From Erwinia sp. S63 (GTDB lineage: Bacteria; Pseudomonadota; Gammaproteobacteria; Enterobacterales; Enterobacteriaceae), in contig NZ_JACVUP010000027.1 in NCBI RefSeq assembly GCF_016625195.1, positions 1 through 44,510 on the forward strand: a stretch of 44,510 bases of DNA. The letters run 5' to 3'. Below the pieces are notes generated by a model. The model was given only the letters and a program-made list of their open reading frames with translations, was not told where the DNA came from and made no database searches. The position numbers and the translations under genes are program-made. Positions 16,559 through 25,576 of this stretch are shown in pieces; position 1 is the stretch's first letter, and every line of letters begins with the position of its first letter.

Positions 16559-18559
16559 TTAATCCGGCACCGCCTGACTTAACTGTGCTAACGAGCAGCG
16601 CAGGCGCCATAAAATGCCCGCCAGCGTATTGGCTTCGCTATCAGGCTGCTGCTGCAGTTGCGCAATCATCCCTTCCAGCTCATCCAGCGTGGCCTGCAAC
16701 GAAGTATGACGCACGCCGCGCAGGCTCATAATCCGTTGCAGATCCTGCAAACTGCTATCGCGCATTTGCGCCAGAGTGACTGAGGCTGGCCGCCATTCGC
16801 GTAATTGCCAGACAATATGGGAACAGTTGAGCAGCACCACGCCCCAGCGCAGCAGCCAGACACGCGCCTGTTCATCGCGGCTACTACTCAACTGGCTGAT
16901 GTGATGGTAAATCTGCGATTCAAAGTGGCTTTCGCTGAGACGTGGATGGCGTCGCAACTGGTCAAGAAATGCATGGCGTAACGCGCGAATATGCCTGCGG
17001 CTACGGCGCGCATCGGAGCTGGGGCGCAGTACCTGAAAAGCCATCCATGCCAGCAGCACGCCACACACTTTGGCCAGATTATGGTTGAGAAAGCTTTGGT
17101 AATCCCAGTCCGGCGGGTTGGTGACGGCAATAAATGAACCCATAAAAACAATAAATTGTCCCCACATCCCCGCGCGCTTTTTCTGCTGCAGCTTAAACAG
17201 TTGCAAGGTGATCAGCAGCGGAAACAGCACCAGCAGAAATTGCCATAGGGCGCTGATTTGTACCATCAAACCGTATTGCAGCAGAAAACTAAACACCGAC
17301 AGCCACAGCAGGGTTTTCAGCAACAGTGACACGCTGCCGCTGGGGGAGGGAGCGGAAGAGTAGAGCACGCAGGCAATCGCGGTCAGCGTTAACGCTGCTG
17401 CGCCTGCATCCCATTGTGTGCCAATCCAGAAAGCACAGCCCAGCATGATCACGCTGAAGGTGCGCAACGCACTCCAGCCAGCTTCAGCGCTGTCACTTTC
17501 ACGTGCCAGAGAGGGAACTTTTGGCGGTTGAAAGCGCGTATCGGCGTCTGCGCGCTCAATCAAACGTATCCAGCGATTGACGTTGAGGTAAACCCAGCAG
17601 AAATAACGTAGACGTTGAACAAAGGCGCGCTGACGATAATCACCAGTTGCTTCCGGAGTGACGCTGCGCAGTATGCGCGCCAGACGATATTTATCACACT
17701 GCGGCAATGCCAGTTCGTGTAACAACTGTTGAATGGCGGTGTAAAGTTCCGGTGGTGCGTCGGGCCAGTTCAGCAGCATGCGGCGCAGGCTGGAGAGAAC
17801 GCTGGTCAGGCGCAATTGCTGGTGTAAAACATAGTTAAGCACGTTGTTCTGACGGCGGTAGCGATAATGGCTCCAGAAGGCCTGAATACGCAGCAAGTTC
17901 ATGGTGAGAATCTGGCTGATGACATTCTCATGTGCAGTGCGCACGTTATCAGTACTGCTTTGCTGCAGCAGTAAAACTGCATGGTCGAGCAGACGGGCGT
18001 GCATCTGCCGCAGCGAATTCATCAAGGTGTTACCGTCCGACGTGCTGGGCAAAACCATCATCATCAGTCCGGCACATAAAATGCCTGAAATCACCTCGCA
18101 AACGCGCGCCTGAGTGATATCCCACAATTGGGTGACATCGGTAATATTGACGCTGCTGAAGGCGATAATTGCAGCCGTGTACCCGGCCAGTGAGAATGCG
18201 TAGGCGACATTGTTTTGATAGTGGTTGGCGATCCAGGTACAAAACGCCAGCCAGCCGGCCATGAAAAAGGCAAACAACCAGGGTTCGTTGAGCGTATGCC
18301 CGGCAATCAGCAGGGCGGCGGTGGCACCGAGCAGGCTGCCGACAATACGCCCCAGACTTTTACTGATCGCACCGCCCACGGTGGGAAAACTCACTACGGC
18401 TGCGGAGGTCATCGCCCAATAGGGTTCATCCAGTTGCAGCGCATAGGCGATGGTCAGCGCCAGACACATCGCAATCGCATTACGCAAGGCATAGCGCCAT
18501 TCGCCGCCGGTTGCTTTAATCCACGGCAGATTTTGCCAGGCCAGCCACTGCAGATTCAT
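16559..18559 (-). CDS. ydhK: FUSC/aromatic-acid-exporter-family membrane protein YdhK
   Basis: Inner-membrane component of a tripartite-like efflux set with YdhJ and YdhI; the substrate is unknown, and relatives (AaeB) export aromatic acids. The 666-residue protein shows two sets of membrane helices (about residues 25-180 and 365-490) separated by cytoplasmic helical domains, with AVVSFPTVGGAISKSLGRI and TNPPDWDYQSFLNHNLAKV as conserved stretches. The ATG at 18559 was chosen because MNLQWLAWQNLPW aligns with E. coli YdhK; upstream frame to 18655 overlaps ydhJ. The gap to ydhJ is 7 bases. Confidence 0.92.
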   Translation of the reverse strand: MNLQWLAWQNLPWIKATGGEWRYALRNAIAMCLALTIAYALQLDEPYWAMTSAAVVSFPTVGGAISKSLGRIVGSLLGATAALLIAGHTLNEPWLFAFFMAGWLAFCTWIANHYQNNVAYAFSLAGYTAAIIAFSSVNITDVTQLWDITQARVCEVISGILCAGLMMMVLPSTSDGNTLMNSLRQMHARLLDHAVLLLQQSSTDNVRTAHENVISQILTMNLLRIQAFWSHYRYRRQNNVLNYVLHQQLRLTSVLSSLRRMLLNWPDAPPELYTAIQQLLHELALPQCDKYRLARILRSVTPEATGDYRQRAFVQRLRYFCWVYLNVNRWIRLIERADADTRFQPPKVPSLARESDSAEAGWSALRTFSVIMLGCAFWIGTQWDAGAAALTLTAIACVLYSSAPSPSGSVSLLLKTLLWLSVFSFLLQYGLMVQISALWQFLLVLFPLLITLQLFKLQQKKRAGMWGQFIVFMGSFIAVTNPPDWDYQSFLNHNLAKVCGVLLAWMAFQVLRPSSDARRSRRHIRALRHAFLDQLRRHPRLSESHFESQIYHHISQLSSSRDEQARVWLLRWGVVLLNCSHIVWQLREWRPASVTLAQMRDSSLQDLQRIMSLRGVRHTSLQATLDELEGMIAQLQQQPDSEANTLAGILWRLRCSLAQLSQAVPD

Positions 18560-18566
18560 GACGGCC

Positions 18567-19424
18567 TCAATGTGCGATGGAAATCGTACAGGTGGTGCCC
18601 GCCACGAGCGGAACATCATCCGGAATCGCATCCAAACGAATGCGTACCGGCACACGCTGCGCCAAGCGCACCCAAGGCACGTTGGGTTTGATGTCTGGCA
18701 CTAAACCGCCATCGGTTGAAACGCTCTGATCGTAAATAGCGCGCCCGATGCTCTCCACTTTTCCCTGCAAGCGAGTGCCATTACTGTAGAGTACGATTTG
18801 CGCGTCGGCGCCGGGCTGAATGTGACGCAGTTTGGTCTCTTCGAAATAGCCCATCACATAATAGGAGTGGCTATCCACCAGGGCGAACAACGGTGTTCCG
18901 GCGGTGGCGTAGTTGCCGGGACGCAGCGTCAGGTTGCTGATCCAACCGTCGGTGGGCGCGGTAAGGGTGGTTTGTTGCAGATTCCAGCGCGCCTGATCCA
19001 GACTCGCCTGTGCCGCTTTAGCCGTTGCGGCGGCGGCGTTCGCTGTCAGGCGTGCGGCATCCATATCTTCTGCTGAGATCACATTACGTGGCAGGCTGGC
19101 ACGACGATTGGCTTCGTGTTGGGCTTTGGCCAAATCGGATTGCGCCTTCGCCAGTTGGGCATCCGCATTGTCCAGCGCAATTTGCCAGGGCACGGGATCG
19201 ATCTTTAAGAGGATGTCACCTTTATGCACAAACTGGTTGTCATGCACCTTGAGATCAATGATGCGGCCAGACACTTCCGGTGTGATATCCACCAGCTCAG
19301 CGCGCACTTTGCCATCACGTGTCCACGGTGACTGCATGTAGTAGTTCCACATCCACCAGCCGGCAATCAGGGCCAGGGCAAACACCACCAGTGTTGAAAA
19401 GTATTTAAAAGGGTTGAATTTCAT
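18567..19424 (-). CDS. ydhJ: HlyD/EmrA-type membrane-fusion protein YdhJ
   Basis: Periplasmic adaptor that would link YdhK to an outer-membrane channel. The 285-residue protein has one N-terminal membrane anchor (residues 10-28), the biotinyl-lipoyl halves VSGRIIDLKVHDNQFVHKGD and LTAPTDGWISNLTLRPGNYA, an alanine-rich coiled-coil hairpin between them (residues 80-145), and a beta-barrel region (SYYVMGYFEETKL). It sits between ydhI and ydhK with gaps of 6 and 7 bases, so the three are one operon. Confidence 0.93.
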   Translation of the reverse strand: MKFNPFKYFSTLVVFALALIAGWWMWNYYMQSPWTRDGKVRAELVDITPEVSGRIIDLKVHDNQFVHKGDILLKIDPVPWQIALDNADAQLAKAQSDLAKAQHEANRRASLPRNVISAEDMDAARLTANAAAATAKAAQASLDQARWNLQQTTLTAPTDGWISNLTLRPGNYATAGTPLFALVDSHSYYVMGYFEETKLRHIQPGADAQIVLYSNGTRLQGKVESIGRAIYDQSVSTDGGLVPDIKPNVPWVRLAQRVPVRIRLDAIPDDVPLVAGTTCTISIAH

Positions 19425-19430
19425 GGTGAT

Positions 19431-19667
19431 TTATCCGAGGCTCAGTATCCACAGTGCGCCAGTGACGCACAGAACAAACAGGGAAAGATCCATTAAGGTG
19501 GGATGCCAGATGTCGCCGGAGTACATCCAGCCGCGCAGCAACGGGTGAATCAGCAACCAGAAAAAGAAACCCAGCAGCACAGCTTTAAACAGCGGCGGAA
19601 AGAACAGCGAGGCACCAAATAGTAGGTCGGTAAGCGGAGCGGTGGCGGAAAGTGCGGTAATGGACAC
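19431..19667 (-). CDS. ydhI: DUF1656 small membrane protein YdhI
   Basis: A 78-residue protein with two membrane helices of the DUF1656 family, small partners found next to AaeB/YdhK-type exporters (as AaeX is for AaeAB). Diagnostic stretches are LLFGASLFFPPLFKAVLLGF and SGDIWHPTLMDLSLFVLC. It is the first gene of ydhIJK, divergent from slyA, with a SlyA-like box between them. The exact start is uncertain at the N-terminal few residues. Confidence 0.9.
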   Translation of the reverse strand: MSITALSATAPLTDLLFGASLFFPPLFKAVLLGFFFWLLIHPLLRGWMYSGDIWHPTLMDLSLFVLCVTGALWILSLG

Positions 19668-19792
19668 GTGTCTTCATCCTTCATTGTCCCAGGTTCTCTC
19701 TCAAACTAGCGTAGAAGAGAGCGTGCCGTCTGGCCTGAGATTTGTAATTTGTCCTGTAAACTCGCAGAATAGTGTAAAATCTGGCTTGATAG

Positions 19793-19804
19793 CTAGCAAG
19801 CTAA
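19793..19804. promoter_or_regulatory. SlyA operator between ydhIJK and slyA
   Basis: CTAGCAAGCTAA matches 11 of 12 bases of the known SlyA palindrome TTAGCAAGCTAA. It lies 16 bases before the slyA ATG and 125 bases before ydhI, so it can serve autoregulation and possibly control of the divergent efflux operon. Confidence 0.8.
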
Positions 19805-19819
19805 TTATAAGGAGATGAA

Positions 19820-20257
19820 ATGGATACGCCCCTCGGAACAGACCTGTCTCGGCTGGTACGCATCTGGCGCGCCCTGATTGACCAGCGTTTGAAGCCGCTT
19901 GAGTTGACGCAAACGCATTGGGTGACGTTACACAATATTCATCAACTCCCGCCAGAGCAGTCGCAAATCCAGCTGGCCAAAGCCATTGGTATTGAACAAC
20001 CCTCGCTGGTGCGTACGCTGGATCAGCTGGAAGAGAAAGGTCTCATCACTCGTGCGACCTGTGCTAACGATCGTCGTGCCAAGCGCATCAAGCTGACGAA
20101 GCAGGCTGAGCCGATTATCGAGCAGGTTGAAAATGTGATTGATGCTACCCGTGATGACATCCTTTCAGGCATCAGCCTTGAAGAGATTAATCAGATGGTC
20201 ACGCTGATCGCTCGACTGGAAAAAAACATTCTCGAGTTCCAGAACCGCGAGAAATAA
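19820..20257 (+). CDS. slyA: MarR-family transcriptional regulator SlyA
   Basis: Winged-helix dimer that counteracts H-NS silencing and responds to small aromatic carboxylates. The 145-residue protein has the conserved LSRLVRIWRALIDQRLKPLE start, the recognition helix region GIEQPSLVRTLDQLEEKGLI (about residues 57-76) and the wing CANDRRAKRIKLT. It is almost identical to E. coli SlyA through the DNA-binding domain. AAGGAG lies 5 bases before the ATG. A terminator shared with slyB follows. Confidence 0.97.
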   Translation: MDTPLGTDLSRLVRIWRALIDQRLKPLELTQTHWVTLHNIHQLPPEQSQIQLAKAIGIEQPSLVRTLDQLEEKGLITRATCANDRRAKRIKLTKQAEPIIEQVENVIDATRDDILSGISLEEINQMVTLIARLEKNILEFQNREK

Positions 20258-20288
20258 AAAAACCGACGCGCTGGCGTCGGTTTTTTTT
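20257..20288. terminator. Bidirectional terminator between slyA and slyB
   Basis: AAAAAACCGACGC-GCTG-GCGTCGG-TTTTTTTT has a 7-10 bp stem with A and T runs on both sides. It lies directly after the slyA stop and 11 bases beyond the slyB stop. Confidence 0.92.
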
Positions 20289-20298
20289 ATCTGTTCGC

Positions 20299-20766
20299 TT
20301 AGCGTGGTGAAACGGTGACCTGACTACCGTTTGACGCCATCACGACGCGCTGGCCCACAGAGTAACGGGTTGCGGCTTGCTTCTGCACCACCATGATGGT
20401 GTTGCCATCGTCTTTACGGATCTCCAGTTCAACACCGTCAGACTTGTTGACCGCACCCTGCACGCCCTGGCCTGCTACGCCGCCAAGTACCGCACCGCCG
20501 GCTGTAGCCAGGCTACGACCGGTGCCGCCACCAATGGTGTTACCGAGGAAACCACCCAGCACCGCACCACCAATCGCGCCAATCACGTTATTTTCATCGC
20601 CACCCTGGATTTTAACCGGGCGAACCGACACCAGAGTACCGTATGAGACACTTTGTACTTGTTTGGCTTCATTGGCGCTATACACATCACCGGAAAGGGT
20701 GTCATTGCTGACACAACCTGCCAGCGTCAGGCCGGTCAGTGCCACGGCTACAAAACGCTTAATCAT
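20299..20766 (-). CDS. slyB: Outer-membrane lipoprotein SlyB (Pcp family)
   Basis: Envelope lipoprotein of the 17-kDa antigen family; in E. coli it is PhoPQ-regulated and supports outer-membrane integrity. The 155-residue protein equals E. coli SlyB in length. It has the lipobox LAGC at residues 15-18 with Val at +2 (outer-membrane sorting), a glycine-zipper membrane stretch GAIGGAVLGGFLGNTIGGGT, and the C-terminal DUF4156-like EIRKDDGNTIMVVQK. No convincing PhoP box was found upstream; a -10-like TATACT lies about 55 bases before the ATG. Confidence 0.95.
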   Translation of the reverse strand: MIKRFVAVALTGLTLAGCVSNDTLSGDVYSANEAKQVQSVSYGTLVSVRPVKIQGGDENNVIGAIGGAVLGGFLGNTIGGGTGRSLATAGGAVLGGVAGQGVQGAVNKSDGVELEIRKDDGNTIMVVQKQAATRYSVGQRVVMASNGSQVTVSPR

Positions 20767-21051
20767 CAGAAAGCTCCTTAATGCAAAAAAACGCCATGTT
20801 CTCGTCCTCTACAGCAAGAGTATAAGACAGAAAGCTGGCAATTGACTCTATGTCCAAATAATACGCGGCTGAGGCGAAGGATAGACCATTGCCCCTCAAC
20901 AAAAATTCAATTTCGTGCTGAAAATATTTTATCGCTGAAATGCCGTGTGCGGTGCGGTTGAAAAGCGGAATTTTATCATAGAATTAGCCGCTGATATTTG
21001 CCAGGCTAAACAGAATCGAATTGAAGACTCGCGCGTGAGTAAGGAACCGCT

Positions 21052-22173
21052 ATGAAATCAGGACGCTATATTGGTGTGATGTCCGGCACCAGCCTCGACG
21101 GGGTAGATGTGGTGCTGGCGGTGATTGATAATCATATGGTGGCGCAGCAGGCCAGCTATTGTCACCCGATGCCGCAGGAGATTCGCCAACAGGTGCTGGC
21201 GATCTGTCAGGGGCAATCGCTGACCCTGTCGCAACTCGGCCAGTTGGATACCCGACTAGGCAAATTGTTTGCCGAAGCGGTGTTAACCCTGATGCAGCAG
21301 CAATCGCTGGAAGCCAGTGACATCATGGCAATAGGTTGCCATGGTCAAACTGTGTGGCATGAGCCGCAGAGCGACGCCCCGAATACGCTGCAAATTGGCG
21401 ATAACAATCAGATTGTTGCTGCCACAGGAGTGACAGTGGTTGGGGATTTTCGTCGCCGCGATATGGCTCTGGGCGGCCAGGGTGCGCCATTAGTACCTGC
21501 GTTTCATCAGGCACTCCTGATGGACAGCGTTGAACGACGCATGGTGCTCAACATAGGCGGTATTGCCAATTTGTCGCTATTGATACCCGGCCAGCCGGTG
21601 CGTGGCTTTGATACCGGGCCTGGCAATATGTTGATTGATGCCTGGATCTGGCGCCATAAGGGCTTGCCCTATGATAAGGATGCCAGCTGGGCCCGCAGTG
21701 GCCAGGTTGTGCCTGCACTGCTGGATGAGATGCTCAACGATCCCTGGTTCGCGCTGCCGCCACCGAAAAGTACCGGTCGTGAATACTTCAATCTCGGCTG
21801 GGTTGAGCGGCAACTACAGCGTTTCCCGGCACTGGCACCGCAGGATGTGCAGGCCACACTCAGCGAACTCACCGCATTGACCATTGCTCAGCAAGTTCAG
21901 CTCAACGATGGTTGCGATCGCCTGCTGGTCTGTGGTGGCGGCAGTCGCAACCCATTGCTGATGGCGCGGCTGGCGGCCCATTTACCGGGAACGGAAGTCG
22001 GTACTACCGATGAAGCCGGGATCAGTGGCGATGATATGGAAGCGCTGGCTTTCGCCTGGCTGGCATTTCGCACCTTATCCGGTCTGCCAGGTAATTTGCC
22101 TGCCGTTACCGGTGCACGGGAAATGAGTGTATTGGGCGCCATTTATCCGGCGAATGCCCGATTGACACGTTAA
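21052..22173 (+). CDS. anmK: Anhydro-N-acetylmuramic acid kinase
   Basis: Phosphorylates and hydrolyses 1,6-anhydro-MurNAc released from the cell wall to MurNAc-6-phosphate, feeding peptidoglycan recycling. The 373-residue protein has the ATP phosphate-binding start GVMSGTSLDGVDVVL, the GCHGQTVWH segment, the catalytic Asp region GDFRRRDMALGGQGAPLVP and the sugar-kinase stretch NIGGIANLSLL. AAGGAACC precedes the ATG. It heads the run anmK-mliC-pdxH on the same strand, as in E. coli. Confidence 0.96.
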   Translation: MKSGRYIGVMSGTSLDGVDVVLAVIDNHMVAQQASYCHPMPQEIRQQVLAICQGQSLTLSQLGQLDTRLGKLFAEAVLTLMQQQSLEASDIMAIGCHGQTVWHEPQSDAPNTLQIGDNNQIVAATGVTVVGDFRRRDMALGGQGAPLVPAFHQALLMDSVERRMVLNIGGIANLSLLIPGQPVRGFDTGPGNMLIDAWIWRHKGLPYDKDASWARSGQVVPALLDEMLNDPWFALPPPKSTGREYFNLGWVERQLQRFPALAPQDVQATLSELTALTIAQQVQLNDGCDRLLVCGGGSRNPLLMARLAAHLPGTEVGTTDEAGISGDDMEALAFAWLAFRTLSGLPGNLPAVTGAREMSVLGAIYPANARLTR

Positions 22174-22183
22174 GGAGTGAAAG

Positions 22184-22513
22184 ATGAAAAAAATCGTTAT
22201 TCTGTTGGGCTGTGCCGTCACGCTGAGCGGCTGCGGTATGATGCATAAAGAGCCGCCTACACCACAGACATTGCGCTACCAGTGCGGAACTTTACCGTTG
22301 ACAGTAACACTGGATAATCCAAAGCAGCAGGTGAGCTTTATTCTGGATGGTAAACCGCTCACCTTAACGCAAACCGTATCGGCTTCCGGCGCGCGCTACA
22401 GCGACGGCACCTATGTTTTCTGGTCGAAAGGCAATGGCGCTTTTGTTGAGCGTAATGACAAAATCGTGATTAATGACTGTGAATTGCAAAATGCGGATGC
22501 GTCCGCCCAGTAA
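22184..22513 (+). CDS. mliC: C-type lysozyme inhibitor lipoprotein MliC
   Basis: Periplasmic outer-membrane-anchored lipoprotein that inserts a loop in the active site of host C-type lysozyme. The 109-residue precursor has the lipobox TLSGC near residue 18, the first disulphide Cys in RYQCGTL, the second in INDCEL, and the family segment GARYSDGTYVFWSKGNGAFV, which holds the inhibitory Ser/Lys. It lies 10 bases after anmK and 14 bases before pdxH, the same order as E. coli (ydhA). Confidence 0.93.
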   Translation: MKKIVILLGCAVTLSGCGMMHKEPPTPQTLRYQCGTLPLTVTLDNPKQQVSFILDGKPLTLTQTVSASGARYSDGTYVFWSKGNGAFVERNDKIVINDCELQNADASAQ

Positions 22514-22527
22514 CGAAGAGAATCAGC

Positions 22528-23184
22528 ATGAGCGACAGTGACAGCTTGCAAAATATTGCCCATTTGCGCCGTGAGTACACTCGCGGCGGGCTTAGACGTA
22601 ACGATCTGCCAGACAATCCGCTGGCGTTGTTTGAACACTGGCTCAAGCAGGCGTGCGATGCCCAACTGCCCGATCCCACGGCGATGACCGTAGCCACCGT
22701 GGACAGCAGTGGTCAGCCTTATCAGCGCATTGTGTTGCTGAAGCACTACGATGAACAAGGCATGGTGTTTTACACCAACCTTGGCAGCCGCAAAGCGCTG
22801 CAACTGGCAGATAATCCGCGCATCTCGCTGCATTTCCCATGGCACTTCCTTGAACGCCAGGTGATGGTATTGGGTGAAGTGGAAAAACTGTCGCCGCTGG
22901 AAGTGCTGAAATACTTCAGCAGCCGCCCGCGTGATAGCCAGATCGGTGCCTGGGTGTCGAAGCAATCAAGCCGTATTTCGGCGCGCGGTGTGCTGGAAGG
23001 CAAGTTCCTTGAGCTGAAGCAAAAATTCCAGCAAGGCGAAGTGCCTTTACCCAGTTTCTGGGGCGGATATCGCGTCAAATTCCATACCGTGGAGTTCTGG
23101 CAGGGCGGCGAACATCGCCTGCACGATCGCTTCCTCTACCAGCGTGAAGGCAACGGCTGGACGATTGACCGTTTAGCGCCGTAA
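22528..23184 (+). CDS. pdxH: Pyridoxamine/pyridoxine 5'-phosphate oxidase
   Basis: FMN-dependent enzyme making pyridoxal 5'-phosphate, the last step of vitamin B6 synthesis and salvage. The 218-residue protein equals E. coli PdxH in length. Seen are the N-terminal REYTRGGLRRNDLP lid, the FMN-binding QRIVLLKHYDEQGMVFYTN and SRKALQLADNP stretches, and the C-terminal substrate-binding GGEHRLHDRFLYQRE with Arg and His. AGAGAATCAGC precedes the ATG. Confidence 0.97.
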   Translation: MSDSDSLQNIAHLRREYTRGGLRRNDLPDNPLALFEHWLKQACDAQLPDPTAMTVATVDSSGQPYQRIVLLKHYDEQGMVFYTNLGSRKALQLADNPRISLHFPWHFLERQVMVLGEVEKLSPLEVLKYFSSRPRDSQIGAWVSKQSSRISARGVLEGKFLELKQKFQQGEVPLPSFWGGYRVKFHTVEFWQGGEHRLHDRFLYQREGNGWTIDRLAP

Positions 23185-23323
23185 AACTGCGTTTTACCCC
23201 CTTTCAACGCTGGCGCAGTTGGCGTCAGCGCTTTATGCTATAGCCCTCATTTTTTTCGTATCCGCATCTCAGCGGAAAGCTGTGTACCAGCCTAGGTGCA
23301 GTCTGATCAATTTGGAGTCAGTG

Positions 23324-24598
23324 ATGACCAGCAGTAACCTGATACAACAATTGCAAGAAAGGGGCTTAGTCGCCCAGGTAACGGACGAGGAAGCGTTAGC
23401 AGAGCGACTGGCGCAAGGGCCAATTGCACTCTATTGCGGCTTCGATCCGACCGCTGATAGCTTGCATTTGGGCCATCTGGTGCCGCTGCTCTGCCTGAAA
23501 CGTTTTCAGGACGCCGGACACAAGCCGGTCGCGCTGGTGGGTGGTGCCACCGGTCTGATTGGCGATCCCAGCTTTAAAGCAGCAGAACGTAAACTTAACA
23601 CCGCTGATACCGTGGGCGAATGGGTCGAGAAGATCCGCAACCAGGTGGCGCCGTTCCTTAGCTTCGATTGCGGTGACAACAGCGCCATTGCGGCCAATAA
23701 CTACGACTGGTTCGGCGGCATGAACGTGCTGACCTTCCTGCGCGATATCGGTAAGCACTTCTCCGTCAACCAGATGATCAACCGCGAAGCGGTGAAGCAG
23801 CGTCTGAACCGTGAAGATCAGGGCATCTCCTACACCGAGTTCTCCTACAACCTGCTGCAGGGTTACGACTTCGCGGAGCTGAACAAGCGCTACGATGTTG
23901 TGCTGCAGATTGGCGGTTCCGATCAGTGGGGCAACATCACTTCAGGTATCGATCTGACGCGCCGCCTGCACCAGCAGCAGGCATGGGGCCTGACCGTTCC
24001 ATTGATCACCAAATCTGATGGCACCAAATTCGGTAAAACCGAAGGTGGCGCAGTGTGGCTCGATGCGAAGAAAACCAGCCCATACAAGTTCTACCAGTTC
24101 TGGATCAACACTGCTGACTCAGACGTGTATCGCTTCCTGAAGTTCTTCACCTTTATGAGCATTGAAGAGATCAATGCGCTGGAAGAAGAAGACAAGAACA
24201 GCGGTAAAGCGCCACGCGCCCAATACGTGCTGGCAGAGCAGGTAACACGTCTGGTGCACGGCGAAGCGGGTCTGACGGCGGCAAAACGTATTACCGACAG
24301 CCTGTTCTCAGGCAGCCTGACCGAGATGACCGAAGCGGACTTCGAGCAGTTGGCGCAGGACGGTATGCCAGTGATTAACCTGAAAGCGGAAGACGATCTG
24401 CAGCAGGCGCTGGTGGCGGCTGAACTGGTGCCATCTCGTGGCCAGGCGCGAACCATGATCGGTTCTAACGCCGTGTCGCTAAACGGTGAAAAACAATCTG
24501 ACGCCGAGTATCGTTTCAGCGACAGCGACAAACTGTTTGGTCGCTTCACGCTGTTGCGTCGCGGTAAAAAGCACTACTGCCTGATTAACTGGCAGTAA
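23324..24598 (+). CDS. tyrS: Tyrosyl-tRNA synthetase
   Basis: Charges tRNA-Tyr. The 424-residue protein equals E. coli TyrS in length. It has the class I HIGH motif as HLGHL near residue 47, KFGKT in place of KMSKS near residue 235, the tyrosine-binding GSDQWGN, and a C-terminal S4 RNA-binding domain (SRGQARTMIGSNAVSLNG). The ATG at 23324 follows TTTGGAG and gives MTSSNLIQQL; the frame is open upstream to 23219, but that part has no homology. Confidence 0.97.
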   Translation: MTSSNLIQQLQERGLVAQVTDEEALAERLAQGPIALYCGFDPTADSLHLGHLVPLLCLKRFQDAGHKPVALVGGATGLIGDPSFKAAERKLNTADTVGEWVEKIRNQVAPFLSFDCGDNSAIAANNYDWFGGMNVLTFLRDIGKHFSVNQMINREAVKQRLNREDQGISYTEFSYNLLQGYDFAELNKRYDVVLQIGGSDQWGNITSGIDLTRRLHQQQAWGLTVPLITKSDGTKFGKTEGGAVWLDAKKTSPYKFYQFWINTADSDVYRFLKFFTFMSIEEINALEEEDKNSGKAPRAQYVLAEQVTRLVHGEAGLTAAKRITDSLFSGSLTEMTEADFEQLAQDGMPVINLKAEDDLQQALVAAELVPSRGQARTMIGSNAVSLNGEKQSDAEYRFSDSDKLFGRFTLLRRGKKHYCLINWQ

Positions 24599-24605
24599 GG
24601 TTCGA

Positions 24606-24628
24606 GGGCCGGTTTCCGGCCCTTTTTT
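24606..24628 (+). terminator. Rho-independent terminator of tyrS
   Basis: GGGCCGG-TTT-CCGGCCC followed by six T, starting 8 bases after the tyrS stop. Confidence 0.93.
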
Positions 24629-24637
24629 ATGGCAAGG

Positions 24638-24665
24638 CAGTACAGGGCAATCAGTACAGGGCAAT
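24638..24665. repeat. 14-bp tandem duplication in the pdxY leader
   Basis: CAGTACAGGGCAAT occurs twice in perfect tandem immediately before the pdxY ATG. Each copy carries an AGGG that could pair with 16S rRNA; only the second is at working distance (7 bases). Confidence 0.9.
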
Positions 24666-24666
24666 A

Positions 24667-25527
24667 ATGAAAAATATCCTCGCAATCCAGTCTCATGTGG
24701 TTTACGGCCACGCCGGTAACAGCGCCGCCGAATTCCCCATGCGCCGTATGGGCGCAAACGTTTGGCCGTTAAACACCGTACAGTTCTCCAATCACACACA
24801 ATACGGTCACTGGACCGGCACTGTGATGCCCGCTACGCATCTCACCGACATCGTTAAAGGCATTGCGGCGATTGACCGTCTGAAGACCTGTGATGCGGTG
24901 CTGAGCGGCTATTTAGGGTCTGCAGAGCAGGGCGAGCAGATTCTGGAAATCGTGCGTCAGGTGAAAGCCGCCAACCCCAACGCCTGGTTCTTCTGCGATC
25001 CGGTGATGGGCCATCCCGAGAAAGGCTGCATCGTGGCACCTGGCGTCGCGGAATTCCATTGCAAGATGGCGATGCCGGCCAGCGATATCATCGCACCGAA
25101 CCTGCTGGAGCTGGAAATGCTCAGCGGTCACGAAGTGGCGAATGTTGAACAAGCAGTGGTTGCCGCTCGCGCCCTGGTCGCGCAGGGACCCAAAGTGGTG
25201 CTGGTGAAGCATCTGGCGCGTGCTGGACGTCGCAGCGATCGCTTTGAAATGCTGCTGGTCACCGCTGACGAGTGCTGGCATATCAGCCGTCCGCTGGTGG
25301 ACTTTGGTGTCCGTCAGCCGGTGGGCGTGGGCGATCTTACCAGTGGTTTGCTGCTGGTCGATCTGCTGCACGGCAAATCGTTACAGGATGCACTGGAGCA
25401 CGTTACCGCCGCAGTGTATGAAGTGATGCTGAAAACTCACGAGATGGGCGAGTACGAGTTGCAACTGGTGGCAGCGCAGGACGCGATTGCGCAACCGACT
25501 CAGCACTTTGCTGCTGAGAAGCTGTAA
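24667..25527 (+). CDS. pdxY: Pyridoxal kinase PdxY
   Basis: Ribokinase-fold enzyme that phosphorylates pyridoxal to PLP in B6 salvage. The 286-residue protein starts MKNILAIQSHVVYGHAGNSA like E. coli PdxY (287 residues). It has the substrate loop, NLLELEMLSG, and the anion-hole/catalytic-base stretch PVGVGDLTSGLLL with the family Asp near residue 222. It lies downstream of tyrS but behind a strong terminator, so it needs its own promoter or read-through. Confidence 0.95.
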   Translation: MKNILAIQSHVVYGHAGNSAAEFPMRRMGANVWPLNTVQFSNHTQYGHWTGTVMPATHLTDIVKGIAAIDRLKTCDAVLSGYLGSAEQGEQILEIVRQVKAANPNAWFFCDPVMGHPEKGCIVAPGVAEFHCKMAMPASDIIAPNLLELEMLSGHEVANVEQAVVAARALVAQGPKVVLVKHLARAGRRSDRFEMLLVTADECWHISRPLVDFGVRQPVGVGDLTSGLLLVDLLHGKSLQDALEHVTAAVYEVMLKTHEMGEYELQLVAAQDAIAQPTQHFAAEKL

Positions 25528-25538
25528 CGGCTGCGAAA

Positions 25539-25568
25539 TCTGCAGGCGACCACCCGGTGGCCTGCAGA
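25539..25568 (+). terminator. Hairpin after pdxY
   Basis: TCTGCAGGC and GCCTGCAGA form a 9-bp stem with an inner ACC/GGT pairing, 12 bases after the pdxY stop. No T-run follows, so termination strength is uncertain. Confidence 0.5.
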
Positions 25569-25576
25569 CACGATGC

